From: Priapulus caudatus
Taxonomy: Eukaryota; Priapulida; Priapulimorpha; Priapulimorphida; Priapulidae
Reading direction: 5' to 3'
Assembly (NCBI RefSeq): GCF_000485595.1
Contig: NW_014577404.1
Location: forward strand, 161,958 to 190,519
Length of the DNA stretch: 28,562 nt
Made by a program: the position numbers and the translations under genes. This document shows, piece after piece, positions 1 through 11,454 of this stretch (the first letter of the stretch is position 1; each line of letters opens with the position of its first letter). The notes under the pieces are model-generated. The model made no database searches. It saw only the letters and a list, made by a program, of their open reading frames with translations, and was not told where the DNA came from.

Positions 1-514
1 GCTGTCGATCGACCATCGTCTATGACTGGGTAACCATGGACATCACCATCACCGCTCGTCACGATCTGCCTGCCGATGTCGCTCTTGACATACCTACCTA
101 TGGCTGATATACTCGACTGTACCTGAGAAACATGTGTGCAGGAAATTCCTACCTGCTCTTGACATACCTACCTATGGCTGATATACTCGACTGTACCTGA
201 GAAACATGTGTGCAGGAAATTCCTACCTGCTCTTGACATACCTACCTATGGCTGATATACTCGACTGTACCTGAGAAACATGTGTGCAGGAAATTCCTAC
301 CTGCTCTTGACATACCTACCTATGACTGAGACACCTACCTGTGCCTGAGATACCTACCAGTACAATTAAAGGAAAGGAAGACAGCATGTGGGCAGATTAC
401 ACACACATCTTATAACTTCACATATAATTTTCACATCTGTTAAGTATTTGGCGACAGGCACAATGTCTATGCAACTAATGTTATGTACCTATGCTTGGAT
501 GTAGATCAATACAG
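1..514. other. Upstream intron or 5' part of the TTF2-like gene
   Basis: No coding exon is recognisable here. The stretch ends in the acceptor used for the first visible exon (AG at 513-514; another AG lies at 503-504). It contains the 74-bp tandem repeat listed separately, followed by a degenerate tail of CCTACC / CTGAGA words to about 355 and then plain AT-rich DNA. Because the first exon already lies inside the SNF2 domain, this is most likely intron sequence. Confidence 0.6.
81..325. repeat. 74-bp tandem repeat, about 3.3 copies
   Basis: Identical units start with GCTCTTGACATACCTACC at 81, 155, 229 and 303, an exact 74-bp spacing. The first three copies are essentially identical; the fourth diverges after about 325 into a degenerate tail of related short words. 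It is a minisatellite in non-coding DNA. Confidence 0.95.
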
Positions 515-3500
515 ACGTGCCCTGCTGAAACAGATGAGCTGGAGGATCCAGCCGGTCTCAAGGTGAGACTTATGGTACACCAGAGGCAAGCCCTGAGCTG
601 GCTGACCTGGCGTGAGAAACAGCAGCCACCTAGTGGCATACTAGGTAAGCCCTGCAGATTTATCGGCACGTGGTTTCCTTCCGAGCTGCGAGAAATGCGA
701 CTATCGCAAACTCTCGACGATCTTGAAGCAGTGGCACACATACGCTCACTGTATATCCTATGTTCCAGCTGATGACATGGGTCTAGGTAAGACTCTGACG
801 ATGATATCGCTTGTGCTGAAGCAGAAGCAAGCCAAGGTGGAGGATGAGGAGGCTGCCACAGCAGAGTGGTTCGACAAGACAAGTGAGTGCGAGTATAGTC
901 CTACGCGAAGCGGCAGGACGTGATTAACGATGACCTCGTTAGTAGTTAGTAATAATTATTGCGCATCAGCAGCACGTTGTTACCAAGTACATCGATAGTT
1001 ACAATGTGTGATTCATCTGGTGTCACTCTTGCTTGCCACCCAAATTGTTATGTTTTATCCCGGCTAGATACTGTTATAGCCAGATACTAATCAGAACCGT
1101 TACCAAATACTCTAAATTATTGATGTATATACCTATTATTGTGTAGACTTCAGTAACACAGTGACACTCATTTCATTTTTATCTATGTAGTTTAGGTTGG
1201 TAACATTCACATGCAGCAGGTTTATAGTATAAACTTCATTCGTTGTTCCAAGTGTTTGACGGTAGTCCAGCTGTCATTAGTCATGTTGGTTAATGTACTT
1301 GACTTTACTCAAGCACAGGGATTATGTCTTATAGTTAGGGCATGCTTCAGTTTAGCCAGCCGCAGAATGAGCACCAAAAAATGGTAGCAGAGTTGACCCG
1401 TGACAGCTTAGCATCACATCATGGAAAATGCTTTGTAGATTGACAAAAACCACGCGACCAAGGCCAACACGAGATGAACTACAGCGCATTCTCTTACTAA
1501 ATAATTTTCCAGAAGCAAAGGGTTTAGTAAGGAGTGGTGGAACTCTCATCATAGCCCCAGCATCTTTGGTGCATCAGTGGCATAAGGAGATAGAGCGGCA
1601 CTGCAATAGGGGACTGTTGAAGGTACGGATGTTTTGATGGCCTTGGTTGAGGCATTGATATGCTCCACCGAAGTTAAACTTTACGGGGTTGTAATGCAGA
1701 ACTTCATTTTACATATCAACATATTAACGTAATTACATATTACATAATCACTTAGGTACATAATATCATCGCATATCTACACATTGAAGAAGACAAACTT
1801 ATCCCCACTGTTATGCACTCGGATCAATCTAATGACCAGCTGCAAGGCCAGGTATATCCGTACTGCATATATAGTACAGTTTGGGTGCCATCAAGAGTGG
1901 CTTTCAAAAGTGATTCCAAACACGCAGACACGATCTACTTGGGATGCTTTATGTCAGCTAACAGCAGATGCAATGTTTAGCCAACTTTTTGCCGTGCGCG
2001 CACACGCGGGACAATTGTTGCTGCTCGCTGACCCCCTGCACACGTGTGCTCACAGCACGAAAATTACGATTTCTCAGATGTTGCTCGAACGTCGCCAGTT
2101 GGCGGGGCTGATGGTTGTGTTGACTCGCGACAGGTGCTGCTGTACCACGGGCCGAACCGAGAGAAGAGCGTGCGCATGATCGCGAGCCACGACGTCGTGC
2201 TGACGACGTACACGATCGTCGGCCGCGAGGTGGGGCGCGGTCAGCAGGAGAGCGCTGACGACCCCGCACAGGACGAGGTGGGTCGCTCACAGTGCGTGCC
2301 GTCTCACGTACGCGGCACGCTAGCTGGAAAAGAGGCGAAGCGAATGCAGCCGAGTCTGCAAAACCGCAACTTGTATAGCGGGCCTGTCTCCGTGCAGCAA
2401 TGCTATACAACTTTGGCTTCTCGAATTTACTTAAGAAATAAGCACGTATGTGGTCAATGGGTGGAGCTAACTCCACTGTACTAGAACAGGATCTATATGA
2501 TATATGGGTATTTCTAGTGTCATGTGACAATAAACTTTCACGTGTGTTGGTGTAGTGCATTGGATAGTATTGGCATGAGGCCTTGTGCAGAGACAGGCCC
2601 ATTACGCGGGTTGACAAAACTCCTGCTCTTCTTACCTACATTCATAATCTTGTTCACGGGTATTCATCCCAAGATGGATTGAGGGCTCCTATCGGAATAT
2701 ACTGGTTAAATAAATAATGAATTAAAAAACATTTATTTAAAAAGACTATTCCCTAGTCTCAGATACTAGTACTTTTCTATACTAGTACAACTACTCAGTT
2801 CTTTTCACCCTCGCGTGTTAATCGTCCGTCATCCTAATTTTCATCTTGACCTCAGCCGGATGCGGCCGCAGCAACGGGGTCATCGTCAACTCAGCCGACC
2901 TTACTGCGTGTCGCGTGGGAGCGCATCGTGCTGGACGAGGGTCACAGCATCAAGAACCACAAGAGTCTGTCGGCGATGGCGGCGTGTCGCCTGCGCGCGG
3001 CCCATCGCTGGGTGGTGACAGGCACACCGATACAGAATAACCTGCTGGACATGTACGCCCTGCTCAGGTCTGTCGTGCGCAGTGTTGGTAACCTGGCAGG
3101 GGGCGAGGGGGCATGACTATACAGAGCAAGCTGCATGTACAGCCATAGCACGTGCCATACGTGGTTGTTGCGTTTATCGTCGTTGTACTATCGCACACTG
3201 CATGTCAAGCTTACTGTGCGTCTTCTAAATGTTAGTAGCAAGTGAAAGAACGAATTTAGCAAGGTGCTGACCCTAGTTATTCACTCCATGCTGAGGACTG
3301 CTGGTGCTTTTGATGTTGCAGGTTCTTGCGATGTTCACCTTTTGATGAGTATAAAGTTTGGAAAAGATGGGTGGACAACAAAAGTGGTAAGAATGCATGT
3401 TGTTCAACTTCCTTTTAGCTGAGGTGAGGATTAGATTAGCATGCTTCTGCACTGGGTCTGCGACTGGGTGATGATGGTTGAAGCTGTTGGTAATGCGCAT

Positions 3501-6500
3501 GGGTCAAATACTAGGAGTATTTCAACGTAATTATAAGGTTTTTAGCATGATTCCACCAGCATAAACCTGTAGTTTTGCTGGTGAAATGTTGAAGATGAAA
3601 GTTTAACTGGTATTTCACAATATTTAACAAATTGGGAGCCAACGGAGCTGCCACTAGGAATACCATTATGGTGCTGCACTAGAATTTAGTATCTTTCATT
3701 AGTTGTTGTTATACAATGAGTAGATGGAATAATAATGACTAGCGATTGCAAACCACCTCATGATTTTCTTATTTGAATTTGCAGCTCAGAGCACAAAGCG
3801 TCTTAGTACACTAGTAAAAGCACTTCTACTACGTAGAACCAAGGACCAGAAGGGGACATGTGGTGAACCACTCGTAAGTAGTGCCTTGGGGCCATCAAGA
3901 TATAGAGTATACAATATACCAGAAATATGATTGTAGAATTTCTTCATTTCATAACCATGCTCCTGTCACTTAATATGAAAGCCTAGTTGAATTCTCTTCA
4001 CTTCTAGATATTTTTGGTTGACCACCATACATGGAATTCTATTCATAGTTGGATATAGCTGGTGTATTTGTCGGGATTCTAATGTGTTTTATAATCATGC
4101 AGGTGAGTCTACCCACTAGGACAGCTATCCTGCACAAAGTCACCCTCAACAAGGATGAGAAAGCCATTTATGACCAGGTCTTCAGCAAATCCAAGTGAGC
4201 AGGGATACGCGAGCCAGCAACTGTTTTCTTACTCATTTGATTATGGTTATGTTACTAGCGTCACTAGCTCTACTATGCTTTTACCCTTACAACACCATCT
4301 GTGTCTTGTGTGCAATTTTGCATCTAGATGCACAAAGTATTAGTACACACACTATATGTTTCGAGACTTTTGAAGGTGTAAAGTAAATCGTGCCGTACAT
4401 ACAAATGTTGAATCACAAATTTCAAGTGTATTTATAATCGCTTGATTATCAGGCAGACGATGGAGAACTACTTGAAGAAGCATGAAGAAGCAGCTGAAAA
4501 TCGTGATGCCAGTAGTCATGGTGGTGTGAGGCCACCAAACCCCTTTGTCTCAGCTAGCCAGCTATACAGTCAGACATCAGGTAGGGTAGTTTAGTTGGTA
4601 GTGTTTAAATAATGCGGTGCGCATGTCAATCTTTACCGTGTAACTGTGGGTAATTAGATGTCATTCAAACCAGGGAAGCGTTGTTCTTTTAGAAGTCGTT
4701 GGGTCGCAGTCATTTCTAAATGACCTAAAATCTTTAGAGTTAATGCAAAATATGTGAGCTCTTCCATCCTGCCGCTTAAAAACTGAATTTAGTAACCACG
4801 CATTACCGTACAATTTGAATTTGATAATTGCAACGTTTGTTCAAACTTTCGGTAGGGGGCAGCACTACTGCAGTACCCGACAACAAGACCAGCGGCACAT
4901 ACATCTTGGTTCTTTTGTTGCGTCTGCGCCAGTGTTGCAACCACCTTAGTCTCCTGAAGGATGTACGTTTTTATACGATTTCTTAAAATATTCCCATTTA
5001 GTGGAACGTGTTTTATGAAACCGTGCTCACATCTAATTTACGATTATAGACCTTTTATATAAAAAAGATTTAAATAAACATAAAAAATTACGTTGATTAT
5101 GAAGACACTGTGAGTCCTGCACAATTAAAATGCTTTTCTTTGGTGAAAAACTAGAAGCAATTCTTTTTCAGTGCCAAACGATCACCGCAACTGTACACTA
5201 ACTCAGATGTTAATTTACACAGTCCTAATCTAGCATTTTCGCATTTCGACATTTCGCGGTTGATAGAGCAAGAATTGAATTTTGAGTAAATGATATCGGG
5301 AATAGTCGAGGGTTTGTGTAAATACGCACGTTAACACTGTGTTTGGCAGCGGTTTTTAAAGCTTGGCTCTTCGCTTCGTATAAGTGCAGGTATCACACAT
5401 TGCAAGGGCATTGATTCCAAATTCGGCTTAGTCACTGGTCTAGCTCAGTTGTTTTGGCTCATGTCCCTGTGAGAGGGGGGGCTCTACGCCACTACGAGTG
5501 AATGAGCGCGTCGTCTCTCTGCATTGCAGGGCATCGACACGGAGACGAGCGAGAACGAGGGCATCGAGATGGACGTCGCCGAACACATGAAGGACCTTCA
5601 CATCGACGGCGTCGCCGCACCACCCGACGCTCCTGCAGGTGGCGCCACCGCTAGCAGCAGCCGGGCAGCGCTGTTCCTGCCGCGCTACGTCAGCACCAAG
5701 GTGGCTGCCGTGCTCACCCAGCTCGCAGACATCAAGCAGCAGTCGCCTCCCGGGCAACCCGCGAAGAGGTAGGTCGCCACCAGGTGGCCTCTGCTGGCCA
5801 AGTTCGCTCGTCGTTCATGTAACAGGATGGCGGTTTGTGTGAGCACGTGTCACCGCTACTCTCTGGCGATGAATCACGTGCTATGAAGATGCGCGCACCT
5901 TCAGCCATCACACTCCTGCTTCTCCTTCTTGCTGCAGTCATTCATCTAAAACTTGTGCGGTCAACTAGGCAAGCGGTTGATGACAGGCGCCACGATGCCA
6001 CATTCCTTTACTAAGAAGGCAGCACATGTGAAACATTCTTGGGTGTTGATACTGTTCACATCTGCCAAAATTGTGGAAATAATATGAAATAACTGTAATG
6101 AGGAAATGATTTTATTCATTTAAATTTCGATTAATCGCTAAAAGTCGAGCAATTTAAAGTTGATAAATTTATCAGTTATTTTAAAGTCAATTACTCTAAT
6201 TTTGTCAAATCTTGGCCAGTGATCGTGAATAATTATTAAGTGGAGGTTAATAAATCTAGCGTTGATTTAACTTTTTTTCTGTGCGTGCCTGGCGGGTGTC
6301 TCGTCGTGGTGTGCATTGCAGCGTGATTGTGTCACAGTGGACGAGCATGCTGCGCGTGATGAAGGAGCATCTGGAACAGCATGGCTACCGCACGTGCAGC
6401 ATCCAGGGCAACGTGCCGCCGCGAAAACGCGCTGACCTTGTCGAGTCGTTCAACACCGACCCGCGCGGTCCCGAGGTAATAACAACGTACAGTGTGGAGC

Positions 6501-7927
6501 ATAATAGCATGGTATTTAGATTAAGGTATTATCGTTCTTCTTTCAAACCTGGCATTATAATTTCAGATAATGTTGCTGTCACTGAAGGCAGGTGGCGTTG
6601 GTTTGAATCTGATTGGTGGAAATAATCTATTTATGATGGACATGCATTGGTGAGGCTAAATAAATTGATACATATTGTGATAAATGCAAATTTGTGTGCA
6701 CGCATACATTTTAGCGTGTTATGCGTAGAAATATTAGCATACGACACATAAATGTATTGTGATATGTTAGATTTATATAATACCAGTTTAACCAAGTGGG
6801 TTTTGTTATTGGCGTAGTCTGATATGTTACTATCGAAAGTCAAGCTGTGGTTAGACGAGAGCAAAACTCACATGTAAATACAGTATAATATGTTCACAGG
6901 AACCCAGCACTAGAGTCACAGGCATGTGATAGAGTTTACAGGGTTGGCCAGTTAAAAGACGTCACAATTCACAAGTAAGTTCCTTTATAGGGTTCGATCA
7001 AGTTGTTACACCTCATACCCTTAACCATTTACTCTCCCCTGCTCTTTCTCCAATACCTTCTCTTCCAATACCTTCTCTCCCCCTTTCCTCCCTCACCCAT
7101 TCTCCCTCTCCTGCTTCTTTCCTTCTATTCCTCTCCTTACCTCCTCTACTGCTTCCCACTTTAGTAGATTGTGTAAGATCACTGGAGAGCAGTGCTTATT
7201 CTGCAGGCATTACCTAATGTTCACTATTGTGATTATAGCAAATGTTGTTTGTTCTGTTCTCATTTGTCTAACCAATGTTGTTTGCCAGGTTCGTTTGTGC
7301 TGGAACCGTAGAGGAGAAAATACAGAAGCTGCAACAGCGAAAGATGTCCCTGGCCAATGATGTTCTCACAGGGTATGTGGGATTAAAGATCATAGTGGAA
7401 TCGTTATACATACATATTATTTACTATTGCCATGAATTTCAAGATCCAGAAGTTTAATTGCTCCATGTGTGACACATTATTGTAATTAACTGGGATGTTT
7501 GTGTGCATGTAGTTCTTAGCGTCCAGGTGCTAGAAAAAGTTCTAAAGGTTATCAAGAGAGATTGATGTGATACGATTTTGAATAGTTTATCATTTTTCAA
7601 TGTTACATTCTCTAAGTTTTTCTATGACAGTAAAATGTCTAAATAGAACTGCATAGTTGTTGCATGATTTCTATTAAAAGTCTAATCAGGTCTTGCAGTC
7701 GGTCGCATTGGAGGTCCAGCTGTAAACAATGCAAAGGTCTATTGTGCCTATGATATCTGCATCAGTTTGGTGTATGAAATCTGATGACTTACACACCGAG
7801 CGTATTATAGCATGTAGAGGTATATGGTTCCAGACTCCTAATAAATACCCATTTACATTGCAGTGGCAAAATTCAAAGTCAGAAGTTGACCTTGACTGAC
7901 CTGAAGATGCTATTTGATATCAAATAG
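515..7927 (+). CDS. TTF2: TTF2-like SNF2-family ATPase, C-terminal part (16 exons)
   Basis: Transcription termination factor 2 is a DNA-dependent ATPase that releases Pol I/II transcripts. Exons: 515-644, 769-882, 1474-1622, 2134-2277, 2856-3067, 3322-3386, 3785-3873, 4103-4194, 4453-4580, 4856-4962, 5530-5768, 6322-6475, 6567-6649, 6900-6974, 7289-7372, 7864-7927. They sum to 1929 nt, one open frame of 642 codons plus TAG. Motifs in order: EDPAGLKV and HQRQALSWL; Walker A DDMGLGKT (exons 1/2 junction); YHGPNR; DEGH box (about residue 206); [71 protein letters not shown] split over exons 13/14; [12 protein letters not shown]-terminal [17 protein letters not shown], the DMHWNPALE segment and the C-terminus point to TTF2 rather than HLTF or RAD16. 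The N-terminus is off the left edge. The third exon's acceptor was chosen by phase and is the weakest junction. Confidence 0.93.
7028..7165 (+). repeat. Long pyrimidine tract in a TTF2-like intron
   Basis: Roughly 135 bases that are almost all C and T lie in the intron between exons 6900-6974 and 7289-7372. A short internal duplication (CCAATACCTTCTCT-like, at about 7050-7078) is visible. It is low-complexity sequence about 120 bases before the next acceptor; any effect on splicing is inference. Confidence 0.85.
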
Positions 7928-8430
7928 TCACAAGTGTTGGTACCTCACATCTTGTCCTGTGCCCGGAAGCTACTGATGTCTTTGTGCTGTTTTACACTAT
8001 CGATCATGCCTCCTATGTTTAGAGCTCATGCGTCACGTACCAAATAAGGAGCTTGCCACTTGCTACCTATGCTGCATATAACTTATTTAATAAGTTTCAA
8101 TATGGTGTAGGTAAATGTGAGCATGTGATTTAGCAAATATGTAATACAGACTGTGATCACGTAGTCAGAGAGTAACAGTAGAGCATACATACCTAAGACC
8201 TGATATGGATGTGACGTCGATTAAAATTTGAGGGGCATCTCACCAGTATGAAAGTGTCCTTTAATAATGCATTTATATTGAAATGTATTCTACCATCCAG
8301 CTTATAAAGTATATCAACTGTAAAAATTTCGGCTAATTGTAACAGGTGATGGAATGCAATCTTGAGGAAAATTTCTACCTGTTTATGTAATTTATGTAAG
8401 CGTTACCAGGGTTTACATGATAGACACATG

Positions 8431-8476
8431 CCCTAGTATTATGCATTGCTAGTCCCTAGTATTATGCATTGCTAGT
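8431..8476. repeat. 23-bp tandem duplication
   Basis: CCCTAGTATTATGCATTGCT is present at 8431 and again at 8454, spaced 23 bp, immediately upstream of the palindromic element at 8502-8555. Confidence 0.9.
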
Positions 8477-8501
8477 AATGCATACACATATTACTATACA
8501 G

Positions 8502-8555
8502 ATACTATCAGGAGTTAATAATGACAAATTTGTCATTATTAGCTCCTGATACTAT
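8502..8555. mobile_element. 40-bp palindrome with 7-bp flanking direct repeats (P1)
   Basis: The core 8509-8548 is two 20-base arms matching at 19 of 20 positions as an inverted repeat. It begins CAGGAGTTAATAATGACAAA and ends with the complement, with no spacer. ATACTAT lies directly on both sides (8502-8508 and 8549-8555). A second locus (19829-19882) has the same 40-bp length, the same CAGGAGT...ACTCCTG-type ends and a different 7-bp direct repeat. Flanking repeats of this kind are what a transposase leaves, so a tiny transposed palindrome is inferred. No known superfamily is assigned. Confidence 0.7.
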
Positions 8556-9321
8556 ATATGGCTGCACGTTTATTACTTCTATTTAGAGAAAATAATTACA
8601 GAGGAAAAGTTTCGTATGTCCCTTTAATATATGACTTGGTGGATTTTTGTTGCCAAACGACTATGCACCTGTTATATAAATCGCACCCTCATCGAGAAAC
8701 TGGCAATTACGTTATTTAATATGGTGATACAACTCGTGAGCACGACACGTTGTTATTTAACAGTGTTTTTATTAGTGGCAAAATAAATTTGTGATGCATT
8801 TAAATTTAATGGGTTGAATTTTTGTGGCTGAATGGCTGAATGAATGGCTGTTCTCTTCTATCACTGTGCTGTCACTCTAGTTTTATGCTACATATTGCGC
8901 ACACGTACTGCTCACTACTTGTTGTCGATAGCTACACCGACCTACCCATTACCAGCTATAATAACTAAAAATGTTTTAATATAAAGATAGCGAGAGATTT
9001 TTATTAGTTTAAAGTAGGTTGTAGAAAACTTCCAGTTCCACTTCCAACGGTGATATATAGTGTTAATTCGATTACAGCGTTTCTAATTAAAAGGGTATCA
9101 GAGAGTTTGGTGGCTATTTTGACCCTGGATGGGCTATGCTGGTCACTTGTCGAGCCAACGAACTATAATTGGTATCAGTAAACCTGTACCCTGTAGTAGA
9201 TGTATGACGAGCATGTGAAAATTGTAGCGTGTGGCAACTATTAGTTTGACTGCAAAACTCACCGACTTCGTTACTATATAGTTTCTTTAATTGCATTTTT
9301 TCTTACGATATAGGTAACCTG

Positions 9322-9735
9322 TGTCTTAATACTGCAGAAGCTATAATATTGATAACGAGGCTCATGTAGCAGTGGCTCCAGGGAAATATTGCCATATTCT
9401 GTAGCAAGTAGAGCCGGTTTCCTCTACAGTCTACACGAACGCCTAAAAGCTCATGAAAGCACTGTGCAGTTTGTCTCTATCTACATCTCTACGCGAAAAC
9501 GTCTAGAGGATTTTGTTACCGATAGCAGATCGTTATCACGCAGCGAACAGAATCTATCGAGACAACCACAGGCACTTGGGCCAGAGTCAGTAAAAACTGA
9601 AAATAATATGAACACACATTCACAAAAACTATCCCTTTATTACACTTCCACTGTTGTGTCACTGTATATCAACTTGCTTTCACACAAAAACTGATGTAGA
9701 ACTACGTACAGTACTAGTTATATATATATATATAT
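9322..9735 (+). repeat. Block R, copy 1 (solitary copy of the methyltransferase-unit spacer)
   Basis: About 410 bp, nearly identical to 19400-19745 on the same strand and to the reverse complement of 14455-14890. Homology starts near GTGTCTTAATACTGCAG and stops at a TA microsatellite (about 9719-9738). In the other two places this block is the spacer between methyltransferase units, so this is probably a broken-off end of the array. The 101-codon open frame at 9389-9694 is not conserved in reading frame between copies and is not called as a gene. Confidence 0.9.
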
Positions 9736-10500
9736 ATAATCGGTACAGGTCCGGGTGTAGATACGGTAATGGAACATTGAAAACGGAAAACTCCCTTTTC
9801 TAGTTCCGCTAGTTTCCCCTAAAGGCGTCATTGTATCTATGCTTAAGGTATAGTTCATAGAGTATAGTCTAAGAGTATCCGTCTAAGATGGGTACTTCGA
9901 GCCGTAGAATGCATGGGAAATCTGAAAAACGCAAGCTGACTGGTTAATTGTTTTATGTAGGTAGATTGCAATTTGCATACCTAGTATAATGATTAGGACT
10001 TCTTCGTTCCAGGCTCCAGAGAGAATCTATAAAGTTAACGTCATTGGTAGCCACATTAGTTATAATAAAGCTCAGCTGTCACTCTGTTACATTGTTGCAT
10101 GCTCTATCTAGTATGGTATCAGGAGATGGTATGATGATGACACCAGTTTTTATAGTATTAGAGTTTCGTGCGTTTCTCCGTGTCTGTAGCGGCTGCGGTT
10201 TTACTAGGTTATAATTTTATATTTTCGGTGTTTTACATAACGTAGTCAATGTATTACAGATGCTAAACTATGTAGCCATCCCATTGCGATTTTTGGAAAA
10301 CTTGTTAAAGTTCAAAAATTCATGTTGTTAGGGTAGAAATCAGGTAATAAAAGCATTAATGTTGTTACGCCAAACGCAAACGGGTATTTTTTATATTGTC
10401 ATTATTTTTTTCATTTACTCCTGATATATTGTATCCCCGGATGGGAATACACTCACGTATTAAGTATATACGGGATGTGCCGCTGGGATGGGTAAACGTT
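9736..10500. other. Intergenic DNA without recognisable genes
   Basis: AT-rich sequence with no exon-like signal. Near 10400-10425 it contains a degraded partial match to the palindrome family: GTCATTATT, then TTTACTCCTG followed by ATATATT. The opposite end is unclear. Confidence 0.5.
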
Positions 10501-10504
10501 TCAA

Positions 10505-10935
10505 GAAAGATCCTCAGACATGGATTTCATTTTCACGAAAAAATCCTTAGATGTGGGTCCTTATTTACCTTTCATTTGTACCGTAGGAAAATGAGATGTT
10601 CCAAATCCTAGACATGCGCATGGGTCCCATTTTCATAAAAAAAACCCTTAGACATGGGCAGTGGCGTATCCAGCATTAAAGCGGAGCCGGCGTACCCCCC
10701 CCCCCCGTTTGCAGGCCCAGAAAAAAAATCAATATATAGGCGAATATGGCTCACAGTATGCCTCGCATTGCAGAAAAATGGCTTAAATATTTCACAAATA
10801 TCGGGGGTCCCCCAGACCCCGTAGTGCTGCCGTGCATACGCAGCCAGGTTCATTTCGCCTCCATGTTCATCAATTTCTGGATACGTCACTGATGGGTACC
10901 TATTAACAGCACAAGTACCCTTAGATATGGGTAAG
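10505..10935. repeat. Degenerate repeats of about 33 bp, interrupted by an inserted element
   Basis: Variants of CCTTAGACATGGGTCCCATT followed by TTCATAAAAAAA recur at about 10510, 10543, 10605, 10646 and, after the inserted element, 10917. Divergence between units is high. It is non-coding. Confidence 0.6.
10659..10891. mobile_element. MITE-like element, 233 bp, with target duplication
   Basis: The left end is CAGTGGCGTATCCAG (10659-10673). The right end, reverse-complemented, is CAGTGACGTATCCAG (10877-10891), matching at 14 of 15. The pentamer ATGGG flanks both sides (10654-10658 and 10892-10896). The interior holds a poly-C run (about 10696-10708) and no coding potential. This fits a short non-autonomous DNA transposon inserted into the older tandem repeat. 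Part of the direct repeat could be chance, because ATGGG also occurs in the host repeat. The superfamily cannot be assigned from this alone. Confidence 0.7.
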
Positions 10936-11280
10936 GGGATCAAGGCTTCGGCCTCACACCTCCGTCTAAAATCTCTAAATATAATTCAAGTATATCTCTA
11001 TATACGGCCCCATGATCCAAGTACCTCCGGGATTGTATCAAAGACTGTATTTGGAATTAAGTAGTTTCGAATATCTCCGAGAGGTGGCGCGCTAAGCACA
11101 AAAAGCGGAACATTTGATACTTCTTTCCTGTAAATTTGCCTGTAAAGTTTACAACAGGATTGTGTACGTGTTTACTCGATTGTTCTAAGTAAGATGAAGT
11201 TGGTTTCATGTGAATGTGATGCCTATAGTAAGTATAACAGTGCTCGATCAAAATCAAACTCTGCAAAGTCATATTATAGC
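10936..11280. other. Intergenic DNA without recognisable genes
   Basis: There is no coding signal and no clear repeat. From about 11283 the DNA becomes strongly repetitive and remains so to about 23600. Confidence 0.5.
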
Positions 11281-11362
11281 TCTATAGTATATAGCTCATA
11301 TATAGCTCATATATAGCTCTCTATATAGCGCTATATTAGTATATAGCTCATATATAGCTCGC
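11281..11362. repeat. ATATAGCTC short tandem repeat
   Basis: Irregular iterations of TATATAGCTCA / TATAGCGCTATA, about 80 bp. Confidence 0.9.
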
Positions 11363-11454
11363 GTATATGGTTCCAGGTTAAAGAAACTATAGCCCGCGTA
11401 AACAGTTGCTGCGCCTGCAGTTAGTCAGCCGTAACTCGTACCCGGGCTAGTACT

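Larger units (their letters stand above)
7928..9320. other. 3' flank of the TTF2-like gene and intergenic DNA
   Basis: It starts right after the TAG stop. The first part must hold the 3' UTR, but no single polyadenylation signal stands out (one AATAAA is at about 8782). No exon-like or conserved coding stretch was seen. It contains a 23-bp duplication and a palindromic element, listed separately. Confidence 0.6.

Noticed and set aside
1958-2617. 219-codon minus-strand frame
   Set aside because: Antisense to TTF2-like exon 4 (2134-2277) in a GC-rich stretch, with no domain signature.
5440-5757. 105-codon minus-strand frame
   Set aside because: Antisense shadow of the GC-rich TTF2-like exon 5530-5768.
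9389-9694. 101-codon frame in block R, partly repeated at 19478-19717
   Set aside because: The copies are similar as DNA, but frame is lost between them and in the inverted copy (14455-14890). It fits non-coding spacer.
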